From assembly GCF_051414135.1 (NCBI RefSeq), contig NZ_JBLKOA010000005.1:169704-233703 (forward strand): a stretch of DNA of 64,000 nt, read 5' to 3'. Each line of letters starts with the position of its first letter. Position 1 is the first letter of the stretch. A program made the translations under genes and the position numbers. The stretch is from Halovenus halobia (GTDB lineage Archaea > Halobacteriota > Halobacteria > Halobacteriales > Haloarculaceae). A model generated the notes under the pieces. It saw nothing but the letters and a program-made list of their open reading frames with translations, searched no databases and was not told where the DNA came from. This document shows, piece after piece, positions 15,727-23,857 of the stretch.

Positions 15727-16731
15727 ATGACAGACAGAGACGTATTTCTCTCCGTCGGCGCACAGCCCTCGCTGGACGCGATGGTCGACCAGATCGAATT
15801 CGCCGAAGACCTCGGCTACGACTTTGCCTGGGCCCCAGAAACGTGGGGTCGTGACGCCGTGACCCTGCTCGCGACGGCTGCCCACCGGACCGAGGAAATC
15901 GGGCTCGGGACGAGCATTCTCAACGCCTACTCCCGGTCACCGTCGCTGCTGGGCCAGACCGCCGCGACGCTGCAGGAAGCCAGCGACGGTCGCTTCCGCC
16001 TCGGCGTTGGCCCATCCGGTCCAATCGTGATCGAGAACTGGCACGGTGTCGACTTTGGGAATCCACTCCGGCGGACCCGCGAAACAGTAGAAATCATCAA
16101 GAAGGTCCTCACCGGCGAGGAAGTTTCCTACGACGGCGAATACTTCGAGCTAGATGGATTCCGACTGCGCTCTGACCTACCAGAGACGATTCCGAAAGTC
16201 GACGCAGCGGGGCTGGGACCGAAGGCTGTCGAGATGTGCGGTCGCTTTGCCGACGGCTGGCACGCGACCACCTTCACCCACGACGGGTTGGCTGACCGGA
16301 TGGACGACCTGGAGCGAGGGCTCGAACTCGGTGACCGTGACCCCGAGGAGTTCCGCACGACGGTGTCGGTGACCTGCTGTGCGCTGGACGACAGCGAACA
16401 CGCCCGGGACCTCGTTACGCAACACGTCGCCTTCTACATCGGTGGGATGGGCACGTACTACCGCGACAGTCTCGCCCGGCAGGGTCACGAAGAACTCGCA
16501 CACTCGATTCACGACGCCTGGCAGGACAACGAGCGCGACCACGCCCAGCAACTCGTCAAAGACGAACTGCTCTCGCAGATGGATGTCGCCGGCACGCCGG
16601 AGGAAGCACGCGAACAACTCGCAAAATACGAGGCCATCGACGGCGTCGACGCGGTTTACACTTCGTATCCGCGTGGTGCGAACGTCGACGAAATCAAACA
16701 GACGATGACGGCGCTCGCGCCGGACCGCTAA
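15727..16731 (+). CDS. F420-dependent LLM-class oxidoreductase
   Basis: This 334-residue luciferase-like TIM-barrel oxidoreductase is closest in appearance to F420-dependent methylene-tetrahydromethanopterin reductase-type proteins (the TIGR04024-like haloarchaeal group). Visible are the start FLSVGAQPSLDAMVDQIEFA, GLGTSILNAYSRSPSLLGQT, FRLGVGPSGPIVIENWHG and the later AGLGPKAVEMCGRFADGWH. Cofactor F420 use is inferred from the family, since haloarchaea make F420. The substrate is unknown. The stop interleaves with that of the convergent amidotransferase gene over four bases. Confidence 0.88.
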   Translation: MTDRDVFLSVGAQPSLDAMVDQIEFAEDLGYDFAWAPETWGRDAVTLLATAAHRTEEIGLGTSILNAYSRSPSLLGQTAATLQEASDGRFRLGVGPSGPIVIENWHGVDFGNPLRRTRETVEIIKKVLTGEEVSYDGEYFELDGFRLRSDLPETIPKVDAAGLGPKAVEMCGRFADGWHATTFTHDGLADRMDDLERGLELGDRDPEEFRTTVSVTCCALDDSEHARDLVTQHVAFYIGGMGTYYRDSLARQGHEELAHSIHDAWQDNERDHAQQLVKDELLSQMDVAGTPEEAREQLAKYEAIDGVDAVYTSYPRGANVDEIKQTMTALAPDR

Positions 16732-17444
16732 TCGCCGGCGGCGCTCGACCGCACAGCTGTTCCTTCGCGATTCTCGCGCACGAACGCGGTGAAGTTCTCG
16801 AACAGTTTCTTCGTCCGGCAGGCAGCGGCGTAGCTCTCGTCGGTGACGCCGTCGAGTACCGACTGTCGACGTTCGGCTGACAACTGGTCTTTGCCGTCTG
16901 TAATCTTGCGGGCGGTCTCCATGTCGTACTCGGGATGGAACTGGACGGTGAAGACGGAGCCGTGCCGAAAGCCGTGGATTCCGTAATCGTTGGTCGCCAG
17001 CAGCTCTGCGCCCGGCGGGAGCTCCTCGACGCAGTCGGAATGGGTCGTGAAGGCGGTGAAGTGCTCGTCGATGCCGTCGAACAACAGCGAGTCGCCGTCG
17101 TGTTCGATTTCCCGGTAGCCAATCTCGTACTCGTCCATCTCGGCGACGCGGCCACCGAGTACGTCAGCCAGTAGCTGGTGGCCGTAACACACTCCAAGAA
17201 AGGGCATTCCGGTCTCGATCGCGTCGCCGACCCAGCGCTTCAACGCGCCAATCCAGGGTTCGTCCCAGTACACCGAGGCGCGGGAGCCGGTCACGACCGC
17301 CCCGTCGAACTCGAAACTGTCGGGGAGGTCACCGTCGGTGACGTTGTACTCCACCAGGTCGGCGTCCAGTTCCCGGCGAAAGTTCCGTCGGGTGTGGTCG
17401 CCGTCGTGGGCTGCGTTCAACAACGCGATGCGCAGTCGACTCAT
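16728..17444 (-). CDS. Class I glutamine amidotransferase
   Basis: This 238-residue GATase1 domain protein has nucleophile Cys86 in PFLGVCYGHQLLADVLGG and the catalytic pair His170/Glu172 in VQFHPEYD. All three triad residues are present, so it should hydrolyse glutamine to ammonia. It looks like the stand-alone GMP-synthase-like amidotransferases of haloarchaea, which have no synthetase domain. The acceptor enzyme is unknown and no obvious partner is adjacent. The C-terminal 60 residues are helical. Confidence 0.88.
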   Translation of the reverse strand: MSRLRIALLNAAHDGDHTRRNFRRELDADLVEYNVTDGDLPDSFEFDGAVVTGSRASVYWDEPWIGALKRWVGDAIETGMPFLGVCYGHQLLADVLGGRVAEMDEYEIGYREIEHDGDSLLFDGIDEHFTAFTTHSDCVEELPPGAELLATNDYGIHGFRHGSVFTVQFHPEYDMETARKITDGKDQLSAERRQSVLDGVTDESYAAACRTKKLFENFTAFVRENREGTAVRSSAAGD

Positions 17445-17509
17445 TACTTCCTGTACTCGCCGCGTGGACTTAAGTAACTCACCGCCTGCGAGTTCTGCCG
17501 GACTCGCGG

Positions 17510-18286
17510 TTACGACGAGCGGTGGTCGTCGAGAAAGTCAGCAAGCCGGTCGGTGACTGCTCGGGCGTGTTCGACGTGAGCGAGATGTCGACCCTCGACG
17601 GCCTCGAACTGGCCGTGGGGCAACTTTTCGGCTAGTTCCCGACCAACCTCGGGGTCGACAACCGGGTCTTCGACGCCGTGAAAGACCAGCGTTGGCGTCG
17701 TGAGTTCGTACAGAGGGCCGGCGTCGAAGCTCTCGACGGCAGCAATCTGTGCGTCCAGTCTCTCGGCGTGGTCATCACCAACCCGCCACTGGAGTATCTG
17801 CTCGAAGGCCCCAGACTCTCGAAATGCCTGTGAGAACGCACCGACGGATGCCTCTCGGAACTGCGCCGCAGTCGCGTTCTCACCGGGGTGTAGCGCCCGA
17901 AGCGCCTCGATATCGACATCGCTTCCTCGTGGTGCAGTCCCAACGAGGGACAGCGAGCCAGCGCGGCCGTACTCGCGGGCGTATTTGAGTGCTATCATCC
18001 CGCCGAGGCCAGCGCCGACCACGTGGACACGCCGAACCGAGTTGTCGGCAAGAATTTCTTCGAGGTCGGACGCGAGTCGGTCAACATCGTAGGGTCCCCT
18101 CGGCGTGTCGGACCGACCCGTCCCACGCAGGTCCCACGCCAGTGTCTGGTACGGTCCGGCGAGTCCGTCGTACTGGCCAGCCCACTGCCACGCTCCAAAT
18201 CCACAGTCGCCTACGAAGGCAACGCACTCGCCCTCGCCCGCAGTCTCGTAATAGAGGTCGACACCGTCGTCGGTCGTCACGTACAC
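17510..18286 (-). CDS. Alpha/beta hydrolase-fold protein lacking the serine nucleophile
   Basis: This protein of about 258 residues has the alpha/beta hydrolase layout: LAWDLRGTGRSDTPRGPY, then the nucleophile elbow, LVFHGVEDPVVDPEVG (acid position) and EGRHLAHVEHA (His position). At the elbow, where GxSxG is expected, the sequence is VHVVGAGLGGMIALKYA; the codon is GGC (Gly) instead of AGC (Ser). Classical hydrolysis is therefore doubtful, though the His is kept. The start is uncertain: a GTG at 18286 directly precedes YVTTDDGVDLYYE, while an in-frame ATG at 18349 would leave only 26 bases to the divergent gene. Confidence 0.82.
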   Translation of the reverse strand: MYVTTDDGVDLYYETAGEGECVAFVGDCGFGAWQWAGQYDGLAGPYQTLAWDLRGTGRSDTPRGPYDVDRLASDLEEILADNSVRRVHVVGAGLGGMIALKYAREYGRAGSLSLVGTAPRGSDVDIEALRALHPGENATAAQFREASVGAFSQAFRESGAFEQILQWRVGDDHAERLDAQIAAVESFDAGPLYELTTPTLVFHGVEDPVVDPEVGRELAEKLPHGQFEAVEGRHLAHVEHARAVTDRLADFLDDHRSS

Positions 18287-18375
18287 ACCACCCCTTCGAG
18301 TGCGGCGGGCAAATGCGTACTGGACCAGTGGGCAAGTCACAACTGTCATGTGACAGTGTGCCGACTTTCCGCTGT

Positions 18376-18870
18376 ATGTCAGCAGACGATACCGATACTG
18401 CGACGCTCACTTCCTCGTATACGGAGATGACTGAGATGCTGTTGCCCAACGACACGAACGCGTTGGGCCGCGCGCTGGGTGGTGTGGTGCTGCACTGGAT
18501 GGATATCTGTGGCGCGATTGCTTCACTGCGATTCTCGAATCAGGCCGTCGTCACGGCGTCGATGGACCACGTCGATTTCAAAGCGCCGATCGACCTCGGC
18601 GAAATCGCCGTCATTGAGGCCTACGTGTACGACACCGGCCGGACGAGTATCAACGTCAAAGTCGACGTTCACGCGGAGAACCCACGGGCTGGCGACACTC
18701 GCGAGACAACCTCCTCGTTTTTGACGTTCGTCGCGATCGATGACAGTGGCAGTCCAACAGAGGTCCCGGATTTGGCCTGTGAGACAGACAACGAACAGGC
18801 ACTCAAAGAACAGGCCAAAACCGAGCGCAAAGAAGAACTCGAAGCCCTCGTCGAACGACTCGACGATTAG
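18376..18870 (+). CDS. Acyl-CoA thioesterase (hotdog fold)
   Basis: This 164-residue protein of the cytosolic acyl-CoA hydrolase (YciA/BACH-like) hotdog family cleaves acyl-CoA to free acid and CoA. NALGRALGGVVLHWMDICGA contains the Asp of the active site, and VTASMDHVDFKAPIDLGE is the central strand pair. The tail is a highly charged helix (KEQAKTERKEELEALVERL), as in many archaeal members. It starts 89 bases from the divergent hydrolase start. The stop interleaves with the convergent cupin gene over four bases. Confidence 0.9.
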   Translation: MSADDTDTATLTSSYTEMTEMLLPNDTNALGRALGGVVLHWMDICGAIASLRFSNQAVVTASMDHVDFKAPIDLGEIAVIEAYVYDTGRTSINVKVDVHAENPRAGDTRETTSSFLTFVAIDDSGSPTEVPDLACETDNEQALKEQAKTERKEELEALVERLDD

Positions 18871-19337
18871 TCCCAGTACTCCGTCTCGCCGTCCACCGGG
18901 TAATAGCCCTCGAAGGAACGTTCTTCACGGCCGCCCGGCGGCGAACCGACGTAGACGCCGAACATCTCCTTGTCTGGATAGATTGTCACGTCCGGCTCGT
19001 TCATCGTCGAGATGGCGAGATACCGGAGCACGCTGTCACTGTTGTTGACCATCCGGTGGCCGCCGGACTCGTCGGCCGGGAACGAGAGGAAACTCCCGGC
19101 GCTGACTGCGTATTCGCCGTCGGGTGCTCGCAGTTGGCCCTCCCCGGCGAGCACGTAGATGGCTTCCTCGTTGGCGGTGTGGTAGTGATAGGGCCAGGAC
19201 CGCTCACCGGGCGGGAGTTCGTAGAGGCTACAGCCGAGTTGGTCGGTCTCTGCGGCCGCGCCGAGTTCCTTCCGGCGAAAGGTTGCTTCTTCTCTGTCGT
19301 AGGTTTCCCAGTCGAGTTCAGATTCGTCGATATGCAT
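18867..19337 (-). CDS. Cupin-domain protein
   Basis: This 156-residue single-domain cupin has motif 1 seen as YHYHTANEEAIYVLAGEGQL (two His and a Glu for metal) and motif 2 as GSFLSFPADESGGHRMVNN (His). A metal ion is likely bound. The family is broad (isomerases, dioxygenases, sugar-binding proteins), so the reaction cannot be named. The C-terminal part (TIYPDKEMFGVYVG) resembles proteins annotated as cupin sugar-phosphate isomerase-like. The start was chosen at ATG 19337, because the further upstream in-frame start is only a GTG. Confidence 0.85.
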   Translation of the reverse strand: MHIDESELDWETYDREEATFRRKELGAAAETDQLGCSLYELPPGERSWPYHYHTANEEAIYVLAGEGQLRAPDGEYAVSAGSFLSFPADESGGHRMVNNSDSVLRYLAISTMNEPDVTIYPDKEMFGVYVGSPPGGREERSFEGYYPVDGETEYWD

Positions 19338-19376
19338 ACTGGACTCGTCGATGGCCACGAAAATGTAGCTGGGGGC

Positions 19377-20675
19377 TCAGTCGTATTTCTGCTGGACGAC
19401 GTCCGCGAGCCCGCACTCTTCGAGCAGGTCGATTGGTGTGAGCATCGACAGCTGGACGACGCCGGGCAGGCGAGCAATCTCGACGCCGCCGGTGAAGGTA
19501 CACCGTCCTCGCACCTCGCCCTCGGTAATTCCGAAGAGGGTGCTGGCGCGCTCGAAGGCATTTTCCGTGGCAGCGTTGATTGTCTCGCCGGAGCCAACGA
19601 CCTGTAGTGGTGCCGCTTCGCTCATATCGACACCGTGCTCAGCGGCGAGGTTCCGTCCGGTCTCCAGTTCTTCGTCGCTGTATGGCTTGGCAATATCCGG
19701 CAGGTCGGACTCGTTCGGCAGGAGAATGGGGCCGTCGAGGCCGACGTCTTTGATTACTTCGACGGAGAGCTTCGTCTTCCCACTCACGTCGGTCGTGTGG
19801 AGTGACAGTTCGCCGTCGCCCTGGTTGGCGTGGAGGTCACCGACGTACAGCCCCGCCCCCTCGATTTCGACCGGACAGATGAGTGTCGCGCCCGGTCGCA
19901 CGTCGTTGGAGTCGAGGTGGCCGTCGGTGCGTGCTCGCAGTGCGTCTTGGTCGTCGAGTCCCCACTCGTGGTCGGCACCGACGAGGAACTGCCCGAAGTC
20001 CCCTGCGTTGTGGCTGTCGGGAAACTCCACGGCGGGTGTCGTCCCAATATTCCCGATAAACGGCCGAAGGTGGCCGACCGCGCCGGGCATCTTCGATGGT
20101 TTGTACAGCAGGATCGGGTGCTGACGAGAGTTTTCTGGTATCGCCATCGCTTCCTCGGCGTTCTGTGCGAACTCCTCGGCCGCGTCGTCGTCGAGTGTCA
20201 GCCCCACAGTGTGGTCGTCATCGAAGGCGACGGTGTAGCCAAACTCGAATCCAAAGGAGGAGGCGTTTGCGCCACACTCTGCACACCGAATCGCGTCCTC
20301 GCCAGTCCCCTCGACGACGCTGTCGGGCCACTCGGTGCCACACTCCGGGCAGCGGTGGTCGACGAACGGGTCGTCGCCGAATGCGTCCTCGTTTTCGTCC
20401 ATCGACCCCGTCGAGGTGGCGACGCTCGTGACCTCGACATCCTCGATGTGGACGACCAGCGCGTCGCCGGGTCTGGCCCCTTCGACGTAGATTGGCGCTG
20501 TCACCTCGTGGCCGCCGCGAAACTCCGGTGTAATCATCGGTCCCCAACAGGCCGGTGGCGTGTGCGTCCGCACTGTTCCCCCGTCTGCGACGGTCCCACT
20601 CCACTCCTGGTCTGGGCCGACGAGTCCCTTCGTGAACTGGTCGACTTCCAGTTCCTGTTGTACTTGTCGTGACAT
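19377..20675 (-). CDS. Acetamidase/formamidase family protein with zinc-ribbon insert
   Basis: This 432-residue member of the acetamidase/formamidase family would hydrolyse short amides to the acid and ammonia. Family marks are PACWGPMITPEFRGGHEVTA, ARPGDALVVHIEDVEVTS, HLRPFIGNIGTTPA, DLHANQGDGELSLHTTDVSG and the C-terminal GVVQLSMLTPIDLLEECG. Between residues 100 and 140 there is a Cys4 segment, HRCPECGTEW and IRCAECGANA, which looks like a zinc ribbon. It is probably an insertion relative to the short bacterial enzymes. It lies 39 bases upstream of the cupin gene on the same strand. Substrate not determined. Confidence 0.88.
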   Translation of the reverse strand: MSRQVQQELEVDQFTKGLVGPDQEWSGTVADGGTVRTHTPPACWGPMITPEFRGGHEVTAPIYVEGARPGDALVVHIEDVEVTSVATSTGSMDENEDAFGDDPFVDHRCPECGTEWPDSVVEGTGEDAIRCAECGANASSFGFEFGYTVAFDDDHTVGLTLDDDAAEEFAQNAEEAMAIPENSRQHPILLYKPSKMPGAVGHLRPFIGNIGTTPAVEFPDSHNAGDFGQFLVGADHEWGLDDQDALRARTDGHLDSNDVRPGATLICPVEIEGAGLYVGDLHANQGDGELSLHTTDVSGKTKLSVEVIKDVGLDGPILLPNESDLPDIAKPYSDEELETGRNLAAEHGVDMSEAAPLQVVGSGETINAATENAFERASTLFGITEGEVRGRCTFTGGVEIARLPGVVQLSMLTPIDLLEECGLADVVQQKYD

Positions 20676-20791
20676 AGTGTGTCATACGTATACAAGCAGC
20701 ATAATGATTGCTGCTCTCCTCCCTGTGCTCGTTTCCGAAGGTATTTTGCCCTCGGTTGAGTACAACAGACAACTGAGCGATTCGTATAACT

Positions 20792-21148
20792 ATGAGCATC
20801 TTCAAAGAGAAAGTCGACGAGGAGTATCTCACTATCGCGGAAACGAAAGAGATTCTCGAAGATATCGAGATGGAGCGCGCTAACGACGAGGACCGCGAGA
20901 TGCGGTACGAACTCTCTCGCGCCATCGAGCACGTCAACCGCTTTGCCGACCTCTCGCCGTCGGAGGCTCAGGAGTTCGTCGAGGAACTGCTCGAACTGGA
21001 GAAAGTCGACGACAAGACGGCTCATAAGATTGTCGACACCCAACCGCTCGACCGCGACGAACTCCGCGCGCTGTACGCCCAAGAGCGGTACTCGCTGTCC
21101 GGTGACGAACTCGACGATATCCTCGATGTCGTCAAGAAATACGCCTAA
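20792..21148 (+). CDS. rpoF: DNA-directed RNA polymerase subunit F (Rpo4)
   Basis: This 118-residue small subunit of archaeal RNA polymerase corresponds to eukaryotic Rpb4. It forms the stalk with Rpo7 (subunit E), which helps open-complex formation and RNA binding. Family features are EYLTIAETKEILEDIE at the N terminus and the helical HRDC-like C-terminal half, VDDKTAHKIVDTQPLDRDEL and YSLSGDELDDILDVVKKY. In archaea it is often beside rpl21e; that gene is not visible here. It is a single-gene unit in a 500-base neighbourhood. Confidence 0.93.
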   Translation: MSIFKEKVDEEYLTIAETKEILEDIEMERANDEDREMRYELSRAIEHVNRFADLSPSEAQEFVEELLELEKVDDKTAHKIVDTQPLDRDELRALYAQERYSLSGDELDDILDVVKKYA

Positions 21149-21189
21149 CTGACGGGTACCTTTTTGGTGGTGTCGGTCGCAGCAGAGGT

Positions 21190-21999
21190 ATGTCAGTCGA
21201 CGAACCAGCAACAGCGATGTACCGCGAGCGGGCAGACACACTCAGCGCCGAGGCCGGCAGTGGTCCCGAACTGCTCTGTGCCCACGGAACGCTGATGGAC
21301 CGGACGATGTTCGACCCACAACTCGACGGGTTGTCCGACGAGTACCGCGTTGCTGCGTACAACCTCCGCGCCCGGACCGAACGCGCCTTCGACCCCTACG
21401 ACCTGCATGACCTCGTCGAAGACTGTCGCGCGATGATGGATGGACTCGGGATGGACAAACCCGTCCTCGCCGGGATGTCGATGGGCGGGTTCATGGCGCT
21501 GCGACTGGCGATCAACTACCCTGACGAAATTTCGGGGCTCGTTCTCATCGACTCCACGTCGAAGCCACACCCTGACGACGATATCGAACTCTACCGTGGG
21601 ATGATCGAACAGGGCCGTGACGATGACGGGATGGAGCAGAGCATGGCCGAAACGGTCACACACTTCCTGTTCGGCGAGACCACACTCGAACAGAACTCGG
21701 AACTTGTCGAGTCGTGGGTCGACCGCTGGCGCACCTACCCCGGCGAATCGGTGTATCAGGAGGTCTATTCGTGGCTCGAACGGCCCGACGTGACCGACAA
21801 ACTCCACGACCTCGATATTCCGACGCTGGTCGTCCACGGCGAGGAAGACGCCTCGATCGACTACGAGCGTGCCGAACCGACCGTCGAGGCACTCGACGCA
21901 GAGACGGCGCTGATTCCCGAGGCTGGCCACTCCTCGAACGTCGAACAGCCCGAAGCTGTCAACGACGCGATTCGGTCGTTCCTCGGCGACGTGTATTGA
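21190..21999 (+). CDS. Alpha/beta hydrolase
   Basis: This 269-residue protein has a complete alpha/beta-hydrolase triad. The oxyanion region is PELLCAHGTLMDRTMFDPQ. The nucleophile elbow LAGMSMGGFMALRLA carries Ser. Asp lies in LVVHGEEDASIDYERA, and His in PEAGHSSNVEQPEAV. It resembles the carboxylesterase/3-oxoadipate enol-lactonase type, but no aromatic-degradation genes are nearby, so the substrate is open. It begins 42 bases after rpoF on the same strand. Confidence 0.88.
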   Translation: MSVDEPATAMYRERADTLSAEAGSGPELLCAHGTLMDRTMFDPQLDGLSDEYRVAAYNLRARTERAFDPYDLHDLVEDCRAMMDGLGMDKPVLAGMSMGGFMALRLAINYPDEISGLVLIDSTSKPHPDDDIELYRGMIEQGRDDDGMEQSMAETVTHFLFGETTLEQNSELVESWVDRWRTYPGESVYQEVYSWLERPDVTDKLHDLDIPTLVVHGEEDASIDYERAEPTVEALDAETALIPEAGHSSNVEQPEAVNDAIRSFLGDVY

Positions 22000-22046
22000 G
22001 CCGTTCCGAGCAACTGATACCGGTCGAACTCGTAGCATTGAGTACA

Positions 22047-22433
22047 ATGGGTCTCGATCTGACACGTCGCCGACTGCTCCAGTCCGGGGCCGCGCTATCT
22101 ACTGTTGGAGTCGCAGGCTGTTTCGGTGACGGGATCACCGAAGGCGAAGTTCGAGCGGCAGTTGTCACTGTCAATCCAACCAAACTCGACGAACCTGTCG
22201 AAGGAACGGTCGACGTGACCGCGCTCGTTGCGAACCATCAACAACCGGCAGATCTGAGAATCATCATCGAGGCTGTTGACCTCGACAAGCAAACCGACGA
22301 GGGCCGACAGGCGATTACGGCAATGACCTCTCTCGTCGAACAGTTCGACCACCAAGAACAGCGCGAGGTCACAACAGAAATCGAGCCGGGACCCACAGCC
22401 GACGGCCTGCTGGGTCGAGTCGAACCGGCCTAG
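22047..22433 (+). CDS. Tat-exported lipoprotein of unknown function
   Basis: This 128-residue protein starts MGLDLTRRRLLQSGAALS. It has a twin-arginine motif followed by a lipobox ending in Cys (STVGVAGC), typical of haloarchaeal Tat lipoproteins anchored on the outer face of the membrane. The mature part is about 100 residues with strands that look like a small immunoglobulin-like domain (EGTVDVTALVANHQQPADLR). No enzymatic motif was seen. The ATG was chosen because it carries the signal; the frame is open far upstream without coding character. Its stop interleaves with the tfb stop. Confidence 0.75.
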   Translation: MGLDLTRRRLLQSGAALSTVGVAGCFGDGITEGEVRAAVVTVNPTKLDEPVEGTVDVTALVANHQQPADLRIIIEAVDLDKQTDEGRQAITAMTSLVEQFDHQEQREVTTEIEPGPTADGLLGRVEPA

Positions 22434-23410
22434 AGGCCAGGAACGTTCTCTTCGGCTTCGAGCAGTTCGTGATAGCGGTTGCGAATCGTCACTTCAGAGA
22501 TGTTCGCAACTTCGCTCACTTCGCTCTGTGTTACCTTCTCGTTGGTGAGCAGCGACGCCGCATACACCGCAGCAGCAGCCAGTCCGACTGGCGATTTGCC
22601 CGAGTGGACGCCCTGCTCTTTGGCGTTCTGGAGTAACTGCCGAGCACGCCGTTCGACCTCTTCGGAGAGTTCGAGATCCGAGACGAACCGTGGGACGTAG
22701 CTCTCGGGGTCGGCCGGCTTGATCTCCAGACTCAGTTCCCGGACGACGTAGCGGTAGGTGCGGGCGATTTCGTCTTTGTCGACCCGCGATACCGTCGTCA
22801 ACTCGTCGAGCGAGCGCGGTGTCCCGGCTTTTCGGGCCGCAGCGTACAGCGACGCAGTCGCGACGCCCTCGATAGAGCGACCGGGCAGGAGGTCTTCCTC
22901 CAGCGCACGGCGGTAAATGACACTCGCGGTCTCACGTACATTCTCGGGGAGACCGAGAGCACTTGCCATCCGGTCAATTTCACCGAGCGCTTGCTTGAGA
23001 TTGCGCTCTTTGGAGTCCCGGGTGCGGAATCGCTCGTTCCACGTCCGGAGTCGTTGCATCTTCTCGCGCTGTCGGCTGGACAGTGCGTTCCCGTACGCGT
23101 CTTTGTCCTGCCAGCCGATGTTCGTCGACAGTCCCTTGTCGTGCATCATATTCGTCGTCGGTGCACCGACGCGGGATTTTTCGTCTTTTTCTTTCGAGTC
23201 GAAGGCCCGCCACTCGGGACCGGGGTCGATTTCGTCCTCCTCGACGACCAGCCCGCAGTCCTCACAGACCGTCTCACCGTGTTCGGCGTCCGAGGCGAGG
23301 TTGCCACCACACTCCGGACAGACGAGCGTCTCTTCTTCCTCGCTCTCCTGTTCTTCAGTTTCTTCGCGCTCGCTCTCGCGCGCGTACCGTCTTGTTGTCG
23401 TGTCAGTCAT
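22430..23410 (-). CDS. tfb: Transcription initiation factor TFB
   Basis: This 326-residue archaeal homolog of TFIIB bridges TBP-DNA and RNA polymerase. It has an N-terminal acidic extension, a zinc ribbon with Cys31, Cys34, Cys49 and Cys52 (LVCPECGGNLAS, TVCEDCGLVVEE), the B-finger region GPEWRAFDSKEKDEKSR and two cyclin-like repeats of about 90 residues. The last helix-turn-helix (SEVSEVANISEVTIRNRYHE) contacts the BRE. Haloarchaea carry several tfb paralogs, and which one this is cannot be told. It is divergent from gatC with 167 bases between the starts. Confidence 0.97.
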   Translation of the reverse strand: MTDTTTRRYARESEREETEEQESEEEETLVCPECGGNLASDAEHGETVCEDCGLVVEEDEIDPGPEWRAFDSKEKDEKSRVGAPTTNMMHDKGLSTNIGWQDKDAYGNALSSRQREKMQRLRTWNERFRTRDSKERNLKQALGEIDRMASALGLPENVRETASVIYRRALEEDLLPGRSIEGVATASLYAAARKAGTPRSLDELTTVSRVDKDEIARTYRYVVRELSLEIKPADPESYVPRFVSDLELSEEVERRARQLLQNAKEQGVHSGKSPVGLAAAAVYAASLLTNEKVTQSEVSEVANISEVTIRNRYHELLEAEENVPGL

Positions 23411-23577
23411 GTTGGTCTCTGCTGGTGAATGGGGAGTTCACGGAAAACGTCCAGCGGTAGATTTATGTTAGTGGCCAAAACATATAAAAGCTTCCCCCAT
23501 TGGTCGGGACGACGCCCAGCCGTCCCCGGAGTACGGTATTCGAAACGCTTAGTGCGCCCAGAGCACTGCCGGTATGC

Positions 23578-23856
23578 ATGAGCGATTTTGCTGTCGACCC
23601 CGAGGAGGTCGAACACATTGCCGAACTCGCCCGCGTCGAACTCAGCGACGAGGAGCGCGAGCGTTTCGCCGGACAGTTCGGCGAGATTCTCTCCGCGTTC
23701 GAGGCACTGGACGAGGTGCCCGAGACTGACAGCGACCCCGACCTCACCAACGTGATGCGACCTGACGAGGTCCGGGAGAGTCTCGACCAGAGCGAGGCAC
23801 TTCGCAACGCCGACGAAACAGAGGACGGCCAGTTCAAAGGACCGCGAGTCTCCTGA
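23578..23856 (+). CDS. gatC: Asp/Glu-tRNA amidotransferase subunit C
   Basis: This 92-residue GatC is the small stabilising subunit of GatCAB, which converts Asp-tRNA(Asn) (and possibly Glu-tRNA(Gln)) to the amide form. The family pattern is VDPEEVEHIAELARVELSDE, then FGEILSAFEALDEVPETD and NVMRPDEVRESLDQSEALRN. The start at ATG 23578 was preferred over an out-of-frame ATG four bases earlier and over the longer open frame. It is separated from gatA by a single base, so the two are coupled. GatB is not in this window. Confidence 0.93.
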   Translation: MSDFAVDPEEVEHIAELARVELSDEERERFAGQFGEILSAFEALDEVPETDSDPDLTNVMRPDEVRESLDQSEALRNADETEDGQFKGPRVS

Positions 23857-23857
23857 T

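Noticed and set aside
20096..20431. Plus-strand frame opposite the acetamidase gene
   Set aside because: It is an Arg-rich antisense translation of a well-conserved gene, with no start signals.
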